Source: Magnetospirillum sp. (GTDB taxonomy: Bacteria; Pseudomonadota; Alphaproteobacteria; CACIAM-22H2). From it: 64,000 bases of DNA. The stretch covers positions 372,001 through 436,000 of the forward strand of contig JAPZUA010000002.1 of assembly GCA_027532905.1 (NCBI GenBank), written 5' to 3'. Below, piece after piece: positions 8,801 to 16,077 of this stretch (positions are counted from its first letter, which is position 1; each line of letters begins with the position of its first letter). Position numbers and translations under genes: made by a program. The notes under the pieces are model-generated. The model had not been told where the DNA came from and did no database searches. It worked only from the letters and a program-made list of their open reading frames with translations.

Positions 8801-9631
8801 ATGACTCTTGTGCGCACAATGCTTGCGGTGCTCGCGTTGCTTCTCATCGGACAAGGAAACGATGCGAGCGCGCAGACGCTCGATCGTATCCGTCAGGCTG
8901 GCAAGATCGCGATCGGCGTCAAGACCGACTATCCGCCGTGGGGCATGCTCGACCCGCAGGGCCGCCCGCAGGGCATGGAAATCGATATGGCGAACGACAT
9001 TGGTCGACGCCTTGGCGTTGCGGTGGAGATTGTCGTTGTTTTGTCGTCGAACCGCCTCGATTTCCTCCGTCAGGGCCGAATCGATCTGGTGCTCGCGACG
9101 CTGACAGATACGCCCGAGCGGCGGCAGATTGTTGGCGCGATCGATCCGACCTACTACGCGGCGAGCGTCGCCCTCTTTTCACTTAAGTCGGTGGGGCTGA
9201 AGCGCTGGGAAGATTTGAGAGGCAAACCTATTTGCGCCATTCAAGGCCCTTGGTACAATCGACTCGTGCAAGAGCGCTACGGTGCCGAACTAATCACGTT
9301 CCCCGCGCGTCCAGAGGCGGAAGCAGCCACCTTGGCGCGTCGCTGCGTCGGCTGGCTGTGGGACGATACAGCGTTCCTGCCCTACAGCAATCAGCCGCAA
9401 TGGGCGCAATGGGAATTGGCACTGCCGCCGATAGAACCCGCGCCTTGGATTCTCGCCGTGCCGCTGGCGGAGCGCGACGGCGCCTATGGCAAAGCCATCT
9501 CGGCGATCGTCGAGGACTGGCACCGGACCGGCTATCTGCTTGAGGTCGAGAAGAAGTGGGGAATTCCACAGACCCAATGGCTCCTCGATATGAATGCGAA
9601 GTACAAAAACACGCCGCGTACGGGCGGTTAA
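8801..9631 (+). CDS. polar amino acid ABC transporter substrate-binding protein (family 3)
   Basis: 276 residues. Sec signal peptide about 1-25 (hydrophobic AVLALLLIG, D-A-S-A before Gln25), then an SBP_bac_3 fold with KIAIGVKTDYPPWGMLD and MEIDMANDIGRRLGV, typical of periplasmic receptors for amino acids or derivatives. The ATG at 8801 follows GGAGG. It is the first gene of a four-gene operon with two permeases and an ATPase. Divergence from soxBDAG suggests the ligand may be sarcosine, glycine betaine-type or another N-methyl amino acid, but the sequence does not fix this. A perfect hairpin separates it from the permease genes. Confidence 0.92.
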   Translation: MTLVRTMLAVLALLLIGQGNDASAQTLDRIRQAGKIAIGVKTDYPPWGMLDPQGRPQGMEIDMANDIGRRLGVAVEIVVVLSSNRLDFLRQGRIDLVLATLTDTPERRQIVGAIDPTYYAASVALFSLKSVGLKRWEDLRGKPICAIQGPWYNRLVQERYGAELITFPARPEAEAATLARRCVGWLWDDTAFLPYSNQPQWAQWELALPPIEPAPWILAVPLAERDGAYGKAISAIVEDWHRTGYLLEVEKKWGIPQTQWLLDMNAKYKNTPRTGG

Positions 9632-9645
9632 TGCTCGATAGCTGT

Positions 9646-9671
9646 CGCCGACCGGTAAGAACCGGTCGGCG
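9646..9671 (+). terminator. intercistronic hairpin between binding protein and permeases
   Basis: 11-bp perfect stem: C+GCCGACCGGT, loop AAGA, ACCGGTCGGC+G. No T-tract follows, so rather than a full terminator it is likely a 3'-end stabiliser or attenuator that lets the receptor transcript exceed that of the membrane components, as known for other ABC operons. The same arrangement recurs after the binding-protein genes near 17.7 and 31.3 kb. Confidence 0.7.
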
Positions 9672-9692
9672 GCTCTCCGACAGGGAACGACA

Positions 9693-10439
9693 TTGGACAT
9701 TCTAGCCGATCTGGGACTCTTCGTTCGGGACAGTATCGGCTGGAATTTTTCGGTGCTGTACGATCCGTTCGACCGACGCCAGTTCCTCAAAGGAATTCTG
9801 GGCACGATCCGGTTGGGCGTTGTTTGCGTCGTGCTATCGCTCGTCGTGGGCGCTGCCGGTGCAATGATGCAAGGCGCATCGTCGCGATTGGTTCGCGCAA
9901 TCGCACAAGGGTACGTTCAGTTTTTCCGCAATACGCCGCCACTTGTGCAGCTTTACTTCTTCTATTTCGGAATTGGGCCGCTAATGCCCGAAGTCATCAA
10001 CGAATGGGGCGTGCCTCAGCCGGTTTTGGGAAGCTTCGGTTGGGCTGTGGTTTCTCTGTCGCTGTTTGCAGGCGCCTACAACGTCGAGATTTTCCGCTCT
10101 GGCATCGAAGCCGTGCCGCGTTCAACGGTCGAAGCGGCCGAAGCGCTCGGCTACACACGCTTGCAGGCGTTCCGGTACGTCGTGTTGCCGCTCGGCTTCC
10201 GGGTGTGCCTTCCGGCGCTGAACAACAATCTGATCAATCTTGTCAAAACTACGTCTCAGGCTTACGCGATCGCGGTGCCCGAGATTCTGTATGCAGCCGC
10301 TCAAATCTACGCTGATCGCCTGAACGTCCGAGAGATGATGATCGTCATGCTCCTGACGTATGTCTCGGTCGTTGCCTTTCTCGTTTGGGCGATGACGAGT
10401 TGGGAGAGGCGCCTGCGGATCCCGGGATACTCGACGTGA
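9693..10439 (+). CDS. amino acid ABC transporter permease
   Basis: 248 residues, HisMQ-type membrane permease. Several transmembrane helices; TIRLGVVCVVLSLVVGAAG opens the BPD_transp_1 domain, and the EAA loop reads EAAEALGYTRLQAFRYVVLP (about 144-163). The initiator is TTG at 9693, preceded by AGGGA at 7-8 nt; no nearby ATG gives a better start. It partners with the next permease as a heterodimer in the inner membrane. It overlaps the next gene by 4 bases (GTGA). Confidence 0.92.
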   Translation: MDILADLGLFVRDSIGWNFSVLYDPFDRRQFLKGILGTIRLGVVCVVLSLVVGAAGAMMQGASSRLVRAIAQGYVQFFRNTPPLVQLYFFYFGIGPLMPEVINEWGVPQPVLGSFGWAVVSLSLFAGAYNVEIFRSGIEAVPRSTVEAAEALGYTRLQAFRYVVLPLGFRVCLPALNNNLINLVKTTSQAYAIAVPEILYAAAQIYADRLNVREMMIVMLLTYVSVVAFLVWAMTSWERRLRIPGYST

Positions 10440-11287
10440 CGCGGCTCGCCGTCCTGGCAGTGCCTGCCAAGAGTAGCGACGCATCGGCGGTCACTGGTTT
10501 TTTTTCGGGTTGGTCTCTCGCGATCGTTGTCGCGACGTTTCTTCTCACGCTTGCTGCCGCGCCTGCGCTCGCTGCCCCGGCACGAGCGTCGGTCGTCGAA
10601 CTTCTGCTCAAATGGATGCCGCTGATCTTGTTTGGCCCGGCTGGACAATTCGGTGGTTTCGCACTGAACATTCTCGTAAGTTTTCTCGCGATGACGATCG
10701 GTACGGCGTTTGGTCTACTGCTTGGGATTGCGCAGGTTTCAGACTCCCGCACCTTGCGGACGGCTAGTTGGGCGATCACGCAATTTTTTCGGAACTCGCC
10801 TTGGCTGGCGTTGCTTTTTTTCGTCACGTTCCTTCTTCCGTTCGAATTTACAATGCTCGACGTGAAAGTGCCGATGCCAGGCTGGCTCAAGGCGACGATC
10901 GGGCTTTCGCTACCGGTCATGGGCAATGTTTCGGAAATCGTGCGCGGCGCTGTCCGATCGGTTTCGGCGACACAGTGGGAGGCAGCAGAAGCGCTCGCCT
11001 TTTCGCGACGGCAGACATTGTGGATGGTTATCCTTCCGCAAACTATCAAGCGTATGACCCCGCCCTGGATGAATTGGTATGCGATCCTCACCATGTCGAC
11101 GCCGCTGATTTCCATCGTCGGCGTTGCGGATGCGATGTCGCTTGCCCAGGCGGCGCTCAACGCAGAAAAGCACGAGGGACTTCTGCTGCCGATGTACGCG
11201 ATGCTTCTCTGTTTCTTCTTTCTATACTGTTACCCGATCGCGCGAATGACCGCGCGGCTCGAACGGCGCTTCAATGTCACGCAGTAG
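10436..11287 (+). CDS. amino acid ABC transporter permease
   Basis: 283 residues from GTG at 10436, which overlaps the preceding stop as GTGA; an in-frame TTG at 10385 would overlap the upstream gene by 55 bases and is less likely. HisMQ-type permease with an extra N-terminal hydrophobic segment (SGWSLAIVVATFLLTLAAAPALA) before the conserved domain; EAA loop EAAEALAFSRRQTLWMVILPQ. It is the second membrane subunit of the transporter. The N-terminal extension with its own helix resembles the longer permease of the glutamate/aspartate GltJK type. Confidence 0.9.
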   Translation: MTRLAVLAVPAKSSDASAVTGFFSGWSLAIVVATFLLTLAAAPALAAPARASVVELLLKWMPLILFGPAGQFGGFALNILVSFLAMTIGTAFGLLLGIAQVSDSRTLRTASWAITQFFRNSPWLALLFFVTFLLPFEFTMLDVKVPMPGWLKATIGLSLPVMGNVSEIVRGAVRSVSATQWEAAEALAFSRRQTLWMVILPQTIKRMTPPWMNWYAILTMSTPLISIVGVADAMSLAQAALNAEKHEGLLLPMYAMLLCFFFLYCYPIARMTARLERRFNVTQ

Positions 11288-11299
11288 GCGGGCTGATCC

Positions 11300-12046
11300 A
11301 TGAGCTGGAAACCAGGCGACCCGATTGTTTCCATTCGCGACGTGCACAAATCCTTCGGCGCCATCGAGGTGCTCAAAGGGATTACCTTTGACGTCGCCAA
11401 AGGCGAAGTCGTTTGCGTCATCGGCCCTTCGGGCTCCGGAAAGTCGACTCTGCTACGGCTGATCAACGCGCTGATACCGTTTGATGGCGGTTCGATCCTC
11501 GTCGAGGGACAGGAGGTGCGTGATCCGAAGCTCGACAAACTGGCGTTGCGCCGCAAGATTGGCATGGTGTTCCAGCAATACAATCTTTTTCCGCACCGCA
11601 CGGCGCTAGACAACGTCATGATGGCCCCGCTGCACGTGCTGAAGCGGAACAGGGCCGAGACCGAAGCGAACGCGCGCCGCCTGTTGGCCAAGGTCCGGTT
11701 GGCGGGAAAGGAGAACGCGTATCCCGGAGAAATGTCCGGTGGGCAGCAGCAGCGCGTCGCGATCGCTCGCTCGCTCGCTATGAACCCCGATATCATGCTG
11801 TTCGACGAGGTTACCGCCGCGCTGGATCCGGAGACCAAAAAAGAGGTTCTGGTCACAATCCGCGAACTGGCCGAAGACGGCATGACGTGCATGCTGGTAA
11901 CACACGAGATGGGCTTCGCGCGCGAAGTGGCAAACCACGTCTATTTCACCGACAGAGGGCGCATTGTCGAGCATGGTGCGCCGGGAGACATATTCGCGTC
12001 GCCGCGTGATCCAAGAACCCGTGAGTTCCTCGATCAGGTTCTTTAA
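11300..12046 (+). CDS. amino acid ABC transporter ATP-binding protein
   Basis: 248 residues, GlnQ/HisP-type ATPase. Walker A GPSGSGKST, Q-loop VFQQYNLFPHRT, signature MSGGQQQRVAIARSLA, Walker B IMLFDEVTAALDP, and H-loop VTHEMGFAREVA all intact. The ATG at 11300 is 12 nt after the permease stop. It powers uptake by the permease pair encoded just upstream. It is the last gene of the operon; about 430 bp downstream lies a terminator-like hairpin at the end of an intergenic repeat. Confidence 0.95.
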   Translation: MSWKPGDPIVSIRDVHKSFGAIEVLKGITFDVAKGEVVCVIGPSGSGKSTLLRLINALIPFDGGSILVEGQEVRDPKLDKLALRRKIGMVFQQYNLFPHRTALDNVMMAPLHVLKRNRAETEANARRLLAKVRLAGKENAYPGEMSGGQQQRVAIARSLAMNPDIMLFDEVTAALDPETKKEVLVTIRELAEDGMTCMLVTHEMGFAREVANHVYFTDRGRIVEHGAPGDIFASPRDPRTREFLDQVL

Positions 12047-12225
12047 CTTAGGCGAGTCTTGGCTCTTAGCTGACCAAATCGAGTTTTCAAACCAAGCCGA
12101 TTAAGATTTTTTAGCTATTTCACGTTTCGGAGCTTAGGAGAATATATTATATTTTTCAATAATTTACGTCGTTATTTGAAAGTTACATATCTCACGCCAA
12201 AGGTTCTCACCTACATCCACTACGG

Positions 12226-12302
12226 CACGCCGTAGAGGAATCGAACTTCGGGTTACGGGACACCAGTTCGTTCGATCGATGCCGCTAGACCATCGCCAAG
12301 AT
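12226..12302 (-). pseudogene. possible degenerate tRNA-like sequence (antisense)
   Basis: Read on the minus strand, this stretch has a D-arm-like GGTCTAGCGG near its 5' end and, about 40 nt later, a T-loop-like GTTCGATTCC, resembling tRNA-Glu/Gln layout. But neither the T stem, the anticodon stem nor the acceptor stem pairs well, and no anticodon can be assigned. It is best treated as a decayed tRNA relic or chance resemblance. Confidence 0.2.
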
Positions 12303-12520
12303 TTCGAAATGAAAGGCGAGGGTAGGCGTTGCTTTCGAAGGGCCTTAGATGCCCTTGGTTTCCACTCAATTCTTTTTGTTGCCTAAAAACACGGAAACTA
12401 ACATTGAAAATATTTAATATTTGAAGAACTGGGGGACTGGGGGTCGTGGGTTCGAATCCCGCCGCTCCGACCATCAAAGAAGCCCGCCGCTGGGAAACCG
12501 GTCGGCGGGTTTCGTGTTTT
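12284..12520 (+). repeat. dispersed intergenic repeat, copy A
   Basis: Copy A of a family with two other members at about 21245-21455 and 28010-28264. Shared blocks in order: AAAGGCGAGG, a GCGTT-(C)TTTCGA segment, GGCCTTA, TGCCCTTGGTTTCCA, TCAATTC, then a G-rich CTGGGGGACTGGGG, a tRNA-Pro-like 3' end and a hairpin with a GAAA loop. A and C agree best in the first half. Copy A keeps the most intact tRNA-like part, including CCA. It follows the amino acid ABC operon. Confidence 0.7.
12443..12473 (+). other. tRNA-Pro 3'-end fragment inside repeat A
   Basis: T stem G-T-G-G-G pairs with C-C-C-G-C around loop TTCGAAT (12451-12457), followed by acceptor 3' strand CGCTCCG, discriminator A and encoded CCA at 12471-12473. 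A C-G first pair and A73 fit tRNA-Pro, and the GACTGGGGGTC just before resembles the GGG anticodon loop. No D arm or 5' acceptor strand exists upstream, so this is not a functional tRNA gene. Translating the opposite strand gives a well-known type of spurious reading frame. Confidence 0.65.
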
Positions 12521-12521
12521 T
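12480..12521 (+). terminator. GAAA-loop terminator at the end of repeat A
   Basis: Stem AAGCCCGCCG / CGGCGGGTTT enclosing an inner CTGG-GAAA-CCGG stem-loop, followed by TTCGTGTTTTT. The GNRA tetraloop and T-rich tail make a strong intrinsic terminator candidate. It could end the ABC operon transcript or a transcript of the repeat itself. Confidence 0.65.
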
Positions 12522-12576
12522 CGAAACGAAACGCGTGCTGCCTGAAGTCTCGAATGGCACAAAGCCAGTCGCGAGA

Positions 12577-13899
12577 TTAGGCGGCTGCGACGGTCGCGGC
12601 GATATGCTCGGCGAAGTCGAGCAAGGCCATGTCGCCTTCGCCGATCATGAGCGGCTGGAATCCCGTCGGCAGGCCTGCGGTGGTCGAACCGTTGGGCAGG
12701 CTTATTGCGCATAGTTCCAAAAGATTCGCTGCGCGGGTATAGCGCGACATCGGAATCGTCGTTTCGTCGATGTCGGCAACGGGAATAGCGGGCAGGGGTG
12801 TGCCCGGCAGCGTGATCGCGTCGAACTGGGCAAACGCTGCCTTGAATTCGGCGACGGACGTGCGCCGCCGCACCTGGAGAGCGTCGTATTGCTTTGCGTC
12901 GATGTCGCGGCCGGAAAGTACGCGCTGGCGTACATGCGGATCGATTGGCGTTGCTGGATCCTCGACGACGGCGCGATGCTGGCGATAGGCCTCGTAAGCC
13001 ACAATGCTGCCGCACAGCGCCTGGTACTCGGTCAGCGCTTCGGGAAACGCCATCGGCACGAGGGTATGGCCCATTGCGCGCACCCGGTCGAGCGACCGGC
13101 GGTAACTTGCAAGAATGTCGGGATCGCATGGCTCGAGTTGGGCAGGTTCCGGCGTGCCCACGCGCAGCAGGCGGCGGGGCGGGCTTTCAACGACAGACAG
13201 CCCCGCCATAACGCAATAGAGTAAGCGCGCATCCGCCACATTGCGCGTAATCGGGCCGAGCGTGTCGAAGGTCGGGCCCAACGCGGCGATGCCGTCGAGT
13301 GGGATGTGTCCAAAGGTGGGTTTGAAGCCAACAATGCCGCACAACGACGCTGGAATGCGGATCGAGCCTCCAGTATCCGAGCCGATCGCGGCGGGAACGA
13401 GACCGGCAGCCACCGCAACGGCCGACCCACTGCTCGATCCGCCGGGGGCGCGATGCACATGGGGATCGACCGGGTTCCATGGCGTGCCCATCGCGTAGTT
13501 GGTACCCCAGCCACCGAGGGCGAATTCGACCATATGCGTCATGCCGACGATCACGGCGCCCGCATCGATCAAGCGCTGGATCGCCGGTGCAGTTCGCGCC
13601 GGAACTTGGGCGGCGTAGCATTTCGACCCGAAGCCCGGCGCGCGTCCTTCGAGGTCGGCAAGATCTTTGACGGCGATCGGCACACCGTGCAGCGGGCCGA
13701 CCGCACCCGCTTTAGCCGCGTGACGGTCGAGTTCTTCGGCGCGCCGCATCGCCGCTTCGGCGAAGACCTCGACGAAGGCGTGCAGCTTGCCGTTCTGGGC
13801 TTCGATCGCGTCGAGCGAATTCCGGACGAGTGTTTGGCTCGACAATTGGCCGCGCGCGCAACGCAGCGCAAGTTCGCCGACGGAAAGCGCTTGGCTCAA
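12577..13899 (-). CDS. amidase signature family hydrolase
   Basis: 440 residues from TTG at 13899, placed 7 nt after the stop of the upstream PLP enzyme and preceded by GAGGCAGAG. Upstream in-frame ATG codons lie inside that gene and give a Cys/Arg-rich non-family N-terminus. The Ser-cisSer-Lys triad of the amidase signature family is complete: Lys78 (VPIAVKDLAD), Ser155 (APGGSSSGSA) and nucleophile Ser179 (GSDTGGSIRIPAS). It hydrolyses a carboxamide, cytoplasmic; AtzF, GatA-like and aryl/acyl amidases share the fold, and this single-domain 440-residue form is not GatA in context. Next to a dipeptide-type ABC importer and a cysteine/cysteate lyase, it may release an amino acid from an amide. 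Confidence 0.9.
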   Translation of the reverse strand: MSQALSVGELALRCARGQLSSQTLVRNSLDAIEAQNGKLHAFVEVFAEAAMRRAEELDRHAAKAGAVGPLHGVPIAVKDLADLEGRAPGFGSKCYAAQVPARTAPAIQRLIDAGAVIVGMTHMVEFALGGWGTNYAMGTPWNPVDPHVHRAPGGSSSGSAVAVAAGLVPAAIGSDTGGSIRIPASLCGIVGFKPTFGHIPLDGIAALGPTFDTLGPITRNVADARLLYCVMAGLSVVESPPRRLLRVGTPEPAQLEPCDPDILASYRRSLDRVRAMGHTLVPMAFPEALTEYQALCGSIVAYEAYRQHRAVVEDPATPIDPHVRQRVLSGRDIDAKQYDALQVRRRTSVAEFKAAFAQFDAITLPGTPLPAIPVADIDETTIPMSRYTRAANLLELCAISLPNGSTTAGLPTGFQPLMIGEGDMALLDFAEHIAATVAAA

Positions 13900-13906
13900 C
13901 TCTGCC

Positions 13907-14914
13907 TCATGCGGCCCGAGGCAGGAACAGCGCTTTGTAGCCGAACAGCGACGTGGCGCCGCCCGTGTGCAGGAACACAATATTCTCGTCGGCGCCGAAC
14001 GTGCCTTTACGGATATGGTCGATCATGCCGGCCATCGCTTTACCGCTATAGACCGGATCGAGCAGGAGCCCCTCGGTCCGTGCGAGCAGCGTCACGGCTT
14101 CGATCATGCCCGGGGTGGGTACGCCGTAGCCCGCACCGACATAGCCGTCGTCCGCGAATACACGCGCGCGCTCGACGCTGCCGGCGTGGCCGAGATGCTC
14201 GGCCGTGCGGCACGCGAGATCGAAGACGATCTCTTCCTGCTTCTTGCGCGGCTGGCGCACCGAAATGCCGAAAACTTCAACTGAGCTGCGCAGCGCGGCA
14301 AAGCCGGCAACGAGCCCGGCTTGCGTGCCGGAACTGCCCGTGCCGTGCACGACGCGCGAGATTTTGATGTTGTTGTCTTTGGCTTGCTCGACGAGTTCGA
14401 CGGCGCAAGCGACATAGCCGAGTGCCCCGACCGGGTTGGAGCCGCCGCCCGGAATGACGTAGGGCTTCGCACCTTTTGCCGCGAGATCCTTCGCGACGTC
14501 GGCGCAGGCGGCAGCAACGTCGGCGCCGCTCGGCACGTAGGTCCGCGGGCAGCCGAGCAATTCGTCGAGCAGGACGTTGCCGTTTTCCTCGTAGTCCGTA
14601 TCCGTTGCCGTGACGCGGCGTTCGAGAACCGCGTGCGCCTTGAGCCCGAACCGTGCGGCGGCGGCGGCCGTCATTCGCACATGGTTGGATTGGACGGCAC
14701 CCGGCGTGATCAGCGTGTCGCAGCCCTTGGCCAACGCGTCGGCCACGAGGAACTCGAGCTTGCGCGCTTTGTTTCCGCCTTGCGCGAGGCCGGTGCAATC
14801 GTCGCGCTTGATCCACAGGCGCGGACCGCCGAGTGCCGCGCGCAGCCGATCAAGGGGCTCCAAAGGTGTTGGTGCGTGGGAGAGATTGACGCGCGCAAAC
14901 TTGGAAAGGAGCAT
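13907..14914 (-). CDS. PLP-dependent D-cysteine desulfhydrase / L-cysteate sulfo-lyase family enzyme
   Basis: 335 residues from ATG at 14914 (AAGG nine nt upstream). Fold type II PLP enzyme of the ACC deaminase/D-cysteine desulfhydrase group: GGNKARKLEFLVADAL with the PLP lysine at about residue 49, VQSNHVRMTAAAAARFGL, and the phosphate-binding GTGSSGTQAGL. Sequence features such as LSHAPTPLEPLDRL and LWIKRDDCTGL occur in both DcyD and CuyA (L-cysteate sulfo-lyase, releasing pyruvate, ammonia and sulfite), so I cannot separate these. It heads a two-gene unit with the amidase; a LysR-type operator lies 84 bp upstream at the end of the regulator gene. Confidence 0.88.
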   Translation of the reverse strand: MLLSKFARVNLSHAPTPLEPLDRLRAALGGPRLWIKRDDCTGLAQGGNKARKLEFLVADALAKGCDTLITPGAVQSNHVRMTAAAAARFGLKAHAVLERRVTATDTDYEENGNVLLDELLGCPRTYVPSGADVAAACADVAKDLAAKGAKPYVIPGGGSNPVGALGYVACAVELVEQAKDNNIKISRVVHGTGSSGTQAGLVAGFAALRSSVEVFGISVRQPRKKQEEIVFDLACRTAEHLGHAGSVERARVFADDGYVGAGYGVPTPGMIEAVTLLARTEGLLLDPVYSGKAMAGMIDHIRKGTFGADENIVFLHTGGATSLFGYKALFLPRAA

Positions 14915-14995
14915 CTGAAACCGCCTTGGTAAAATCGACCGGTAATTCAGGTTAGCTGCGGACGTTGCCGTTTTGAAATTCCGTTTGCACAATGC

Positions 14996-15925
14996 TTATG
15001 CAGAATTTGCATGATCTTTAGGCGAGGCGGCCAAGGCGCGCCAAATATGTTCGACGATCGAACGCTCGCGCGCCGAACGGCGGTAGGCCCGAATTTCGAC
15101 GTCCAACGCGTATTTGCGTGCGTCCTCGCAGGCGACCAGACGGCCTTCGGCCAAGTCCGCTTCGATCGCGGCGCGCGGCAGCCAGGCGATGCCTTGCCCC
15201 GCCAGCGCCATTCCCTTGAGCGCCTCGACGAGCGCGCTTTCGTAAGAAGGGTGCGCGCGACCGCTCAGATTCCACGTCTCGAGTGCCGAGCCGACGAGCC
15301 GCCCGAGATAGGAATTGCCCGCATAGGCCAGTAGCGCAAAGGGCTCGGTGCCTGTACCCCGAATGGCATGCAGCGGGCGCCCGCGTTTGCCGGGTGCGGA
15401 AACCGGCAGGATGACGTCGGCCCCGATTGTCACGGTCTCGAACTTCGCGATGCCGAAAACCGACGGCACCGACTTCGCGTCGTAGGCGAGGACGAGATCG
15501 CACGCACCTTCCATCAAGGCTTGGCCGCATTCGTGCAGATCGGCTGCAATCATCTTGACGGCGATTTCCCCGCCGCCGAGCCGCCGCACGGCTTGCAGCC
15601 ATTTCGGCGCGAAATGGATCGCCAGGGTATGGGTCGCACTGATCGTGATCGTGCGTTCGTCGCGCTGGACCATGCCGCGCAACTCCGCGCGCTCGCGGTG
15701 CAGGATGCGCACGACGTCGAGCGCCGTCTGATAAAATGCATGGCCGGCGGGCGTAAGTGTCGTTGGAAAGCGCGACCGATCGATCAAATCGGTGCCAAGC
15801 CAATGCTCCAGCGCGCGGATACGACGGCTGAATGCCGACTGGCTAATGTTGCGGTCGTCGGCCGAACGCGAAAAATTGCCGGTCGCCGCGAGACTGACAA
15901 AATCCTCCAGCCATTCGACTTCCAT
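14996..15925 (-). CDS. LysR-family transcriptional regulator
   Basis: 309 residues from ATG at 15925 (MEVEWLEDFVSLAATGNFSR). N-terminal winged HTH with S-R-S-A-D-D-R-N-I-S-Q-S-A-F-S-R-R-I, then a LysR substrate-binding domain. It is transcribed divergently from a dipeptide-type ABC operon and in the same direction as the desulfhydrase-amidase pair. Near-identical 15-bp palindromic elements ATGCAGAATNNGCAT sit both in the divergent promoter (15952-15966) and upstream of the desulfhydrase gene (14998-15012), so this protein probably controls both units. Confidence 0.92.
   Translation of the reverse strand: MEVEWLEDFVSLAATGNFSRSADDRNISQSAFSRRIRALEHWLGTDLIDRSRFPTTLTPAGHAFYQTALDVVRILHRERAELRGMVQRDERTITISATHTLAIHFAPKWLQAVRRLGGGEIAVKMIAADLHECGQALMEGACDLVLAYDAKSVPSVFGIAKFETVTIGADVILPVSAPGKRGRPLHAIRGTGTEPFALLAYAGNSYLGRLVGSALETWNLSGRAHPSYESALVEALKGMALAGQGIAWLPRAAIEADLAEGRLVACEDARKYALDVEIRAYRRSARERSIVEHIWRALAASPKDHANSA
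14998..15012. promoter_or_regulatory. LysR-type operator upstream of the desulfhydrase gene
   Basis: ATGCA-GAATT-TGCAT, a perfect 5-bp inverted repeat with 5-nt spacer, overlapping the lysR stop codon and 84 bp before the desulfhydrase ATG. It is flanked on its left by TTTGCACAATGCT, which resembles a second half-site pair. It matches the element at 15952-15966 in 13 of 15 positions. Confidence 0.6.
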
Positions 15926-15951
15926 GCGTTTCCTTGTGCAGCATTGACCTA

Positions 15952-15966
15952 ATGCAGAATGCGCAT
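15952..15966. promoter_or_regulatory. LysR-type operator in the divergent lysR/ABC promoter
   Basis: ATGCAGAATGCGCAT: ATGC-N7-GCAT symmetry, 27 bp upstream of the lysR ATG. It is flanked by TTGTGCAGCATTGACC, again similar to the flank of the other copy. Position and symmetry fit the autoregulatory recognition site typical for LysR proteins. Confidence 0.6.
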
Positions 15967-16077
15967 AACGTATCGAAAATGAGCAATGGCCGCAATCCAA
16001 TACGAGCCGTTATGGTTTTTGCAAGCCTCCTCCGAGGGGCGTTTGAACAGGGTTTTGGCCACCATAGGAGATGTGCG

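Larger units (their letters stand above)
12047..12576. other. 530-bp intergenic region between convergent operons
   Basis: No credible protein gene. From 12047 to about 12280 the DNA is unusually AT-rich for this genome (runs such as ATATATTATATTTTTCAATAA) and contains a 7-bp inverted repeat CTACGGC-AC-GCCGTAG near 12230 and a degenerate tRNA-like stretch on the minus strand. From about 12284 to 12520 lies copy A of the dispersed repeat described separately. Confidence 0.6.

Noticed and set aside
12443-12473. Functional tRNA-Pro gene
   Set aside because: No D arm, anticodon stem or 5' acceptor strand precedes the fragment.
12253-12477. 75-residue minus-strand frame beginning MMVGAAGFEPTTPSPP
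   Set aside because: This is the reverse translation of a tRNA T-arm/acceptor end, a well-known type of spurious protein; the overlapping frame 12398-13129 with GGIRTHDPQSP has the same origin.
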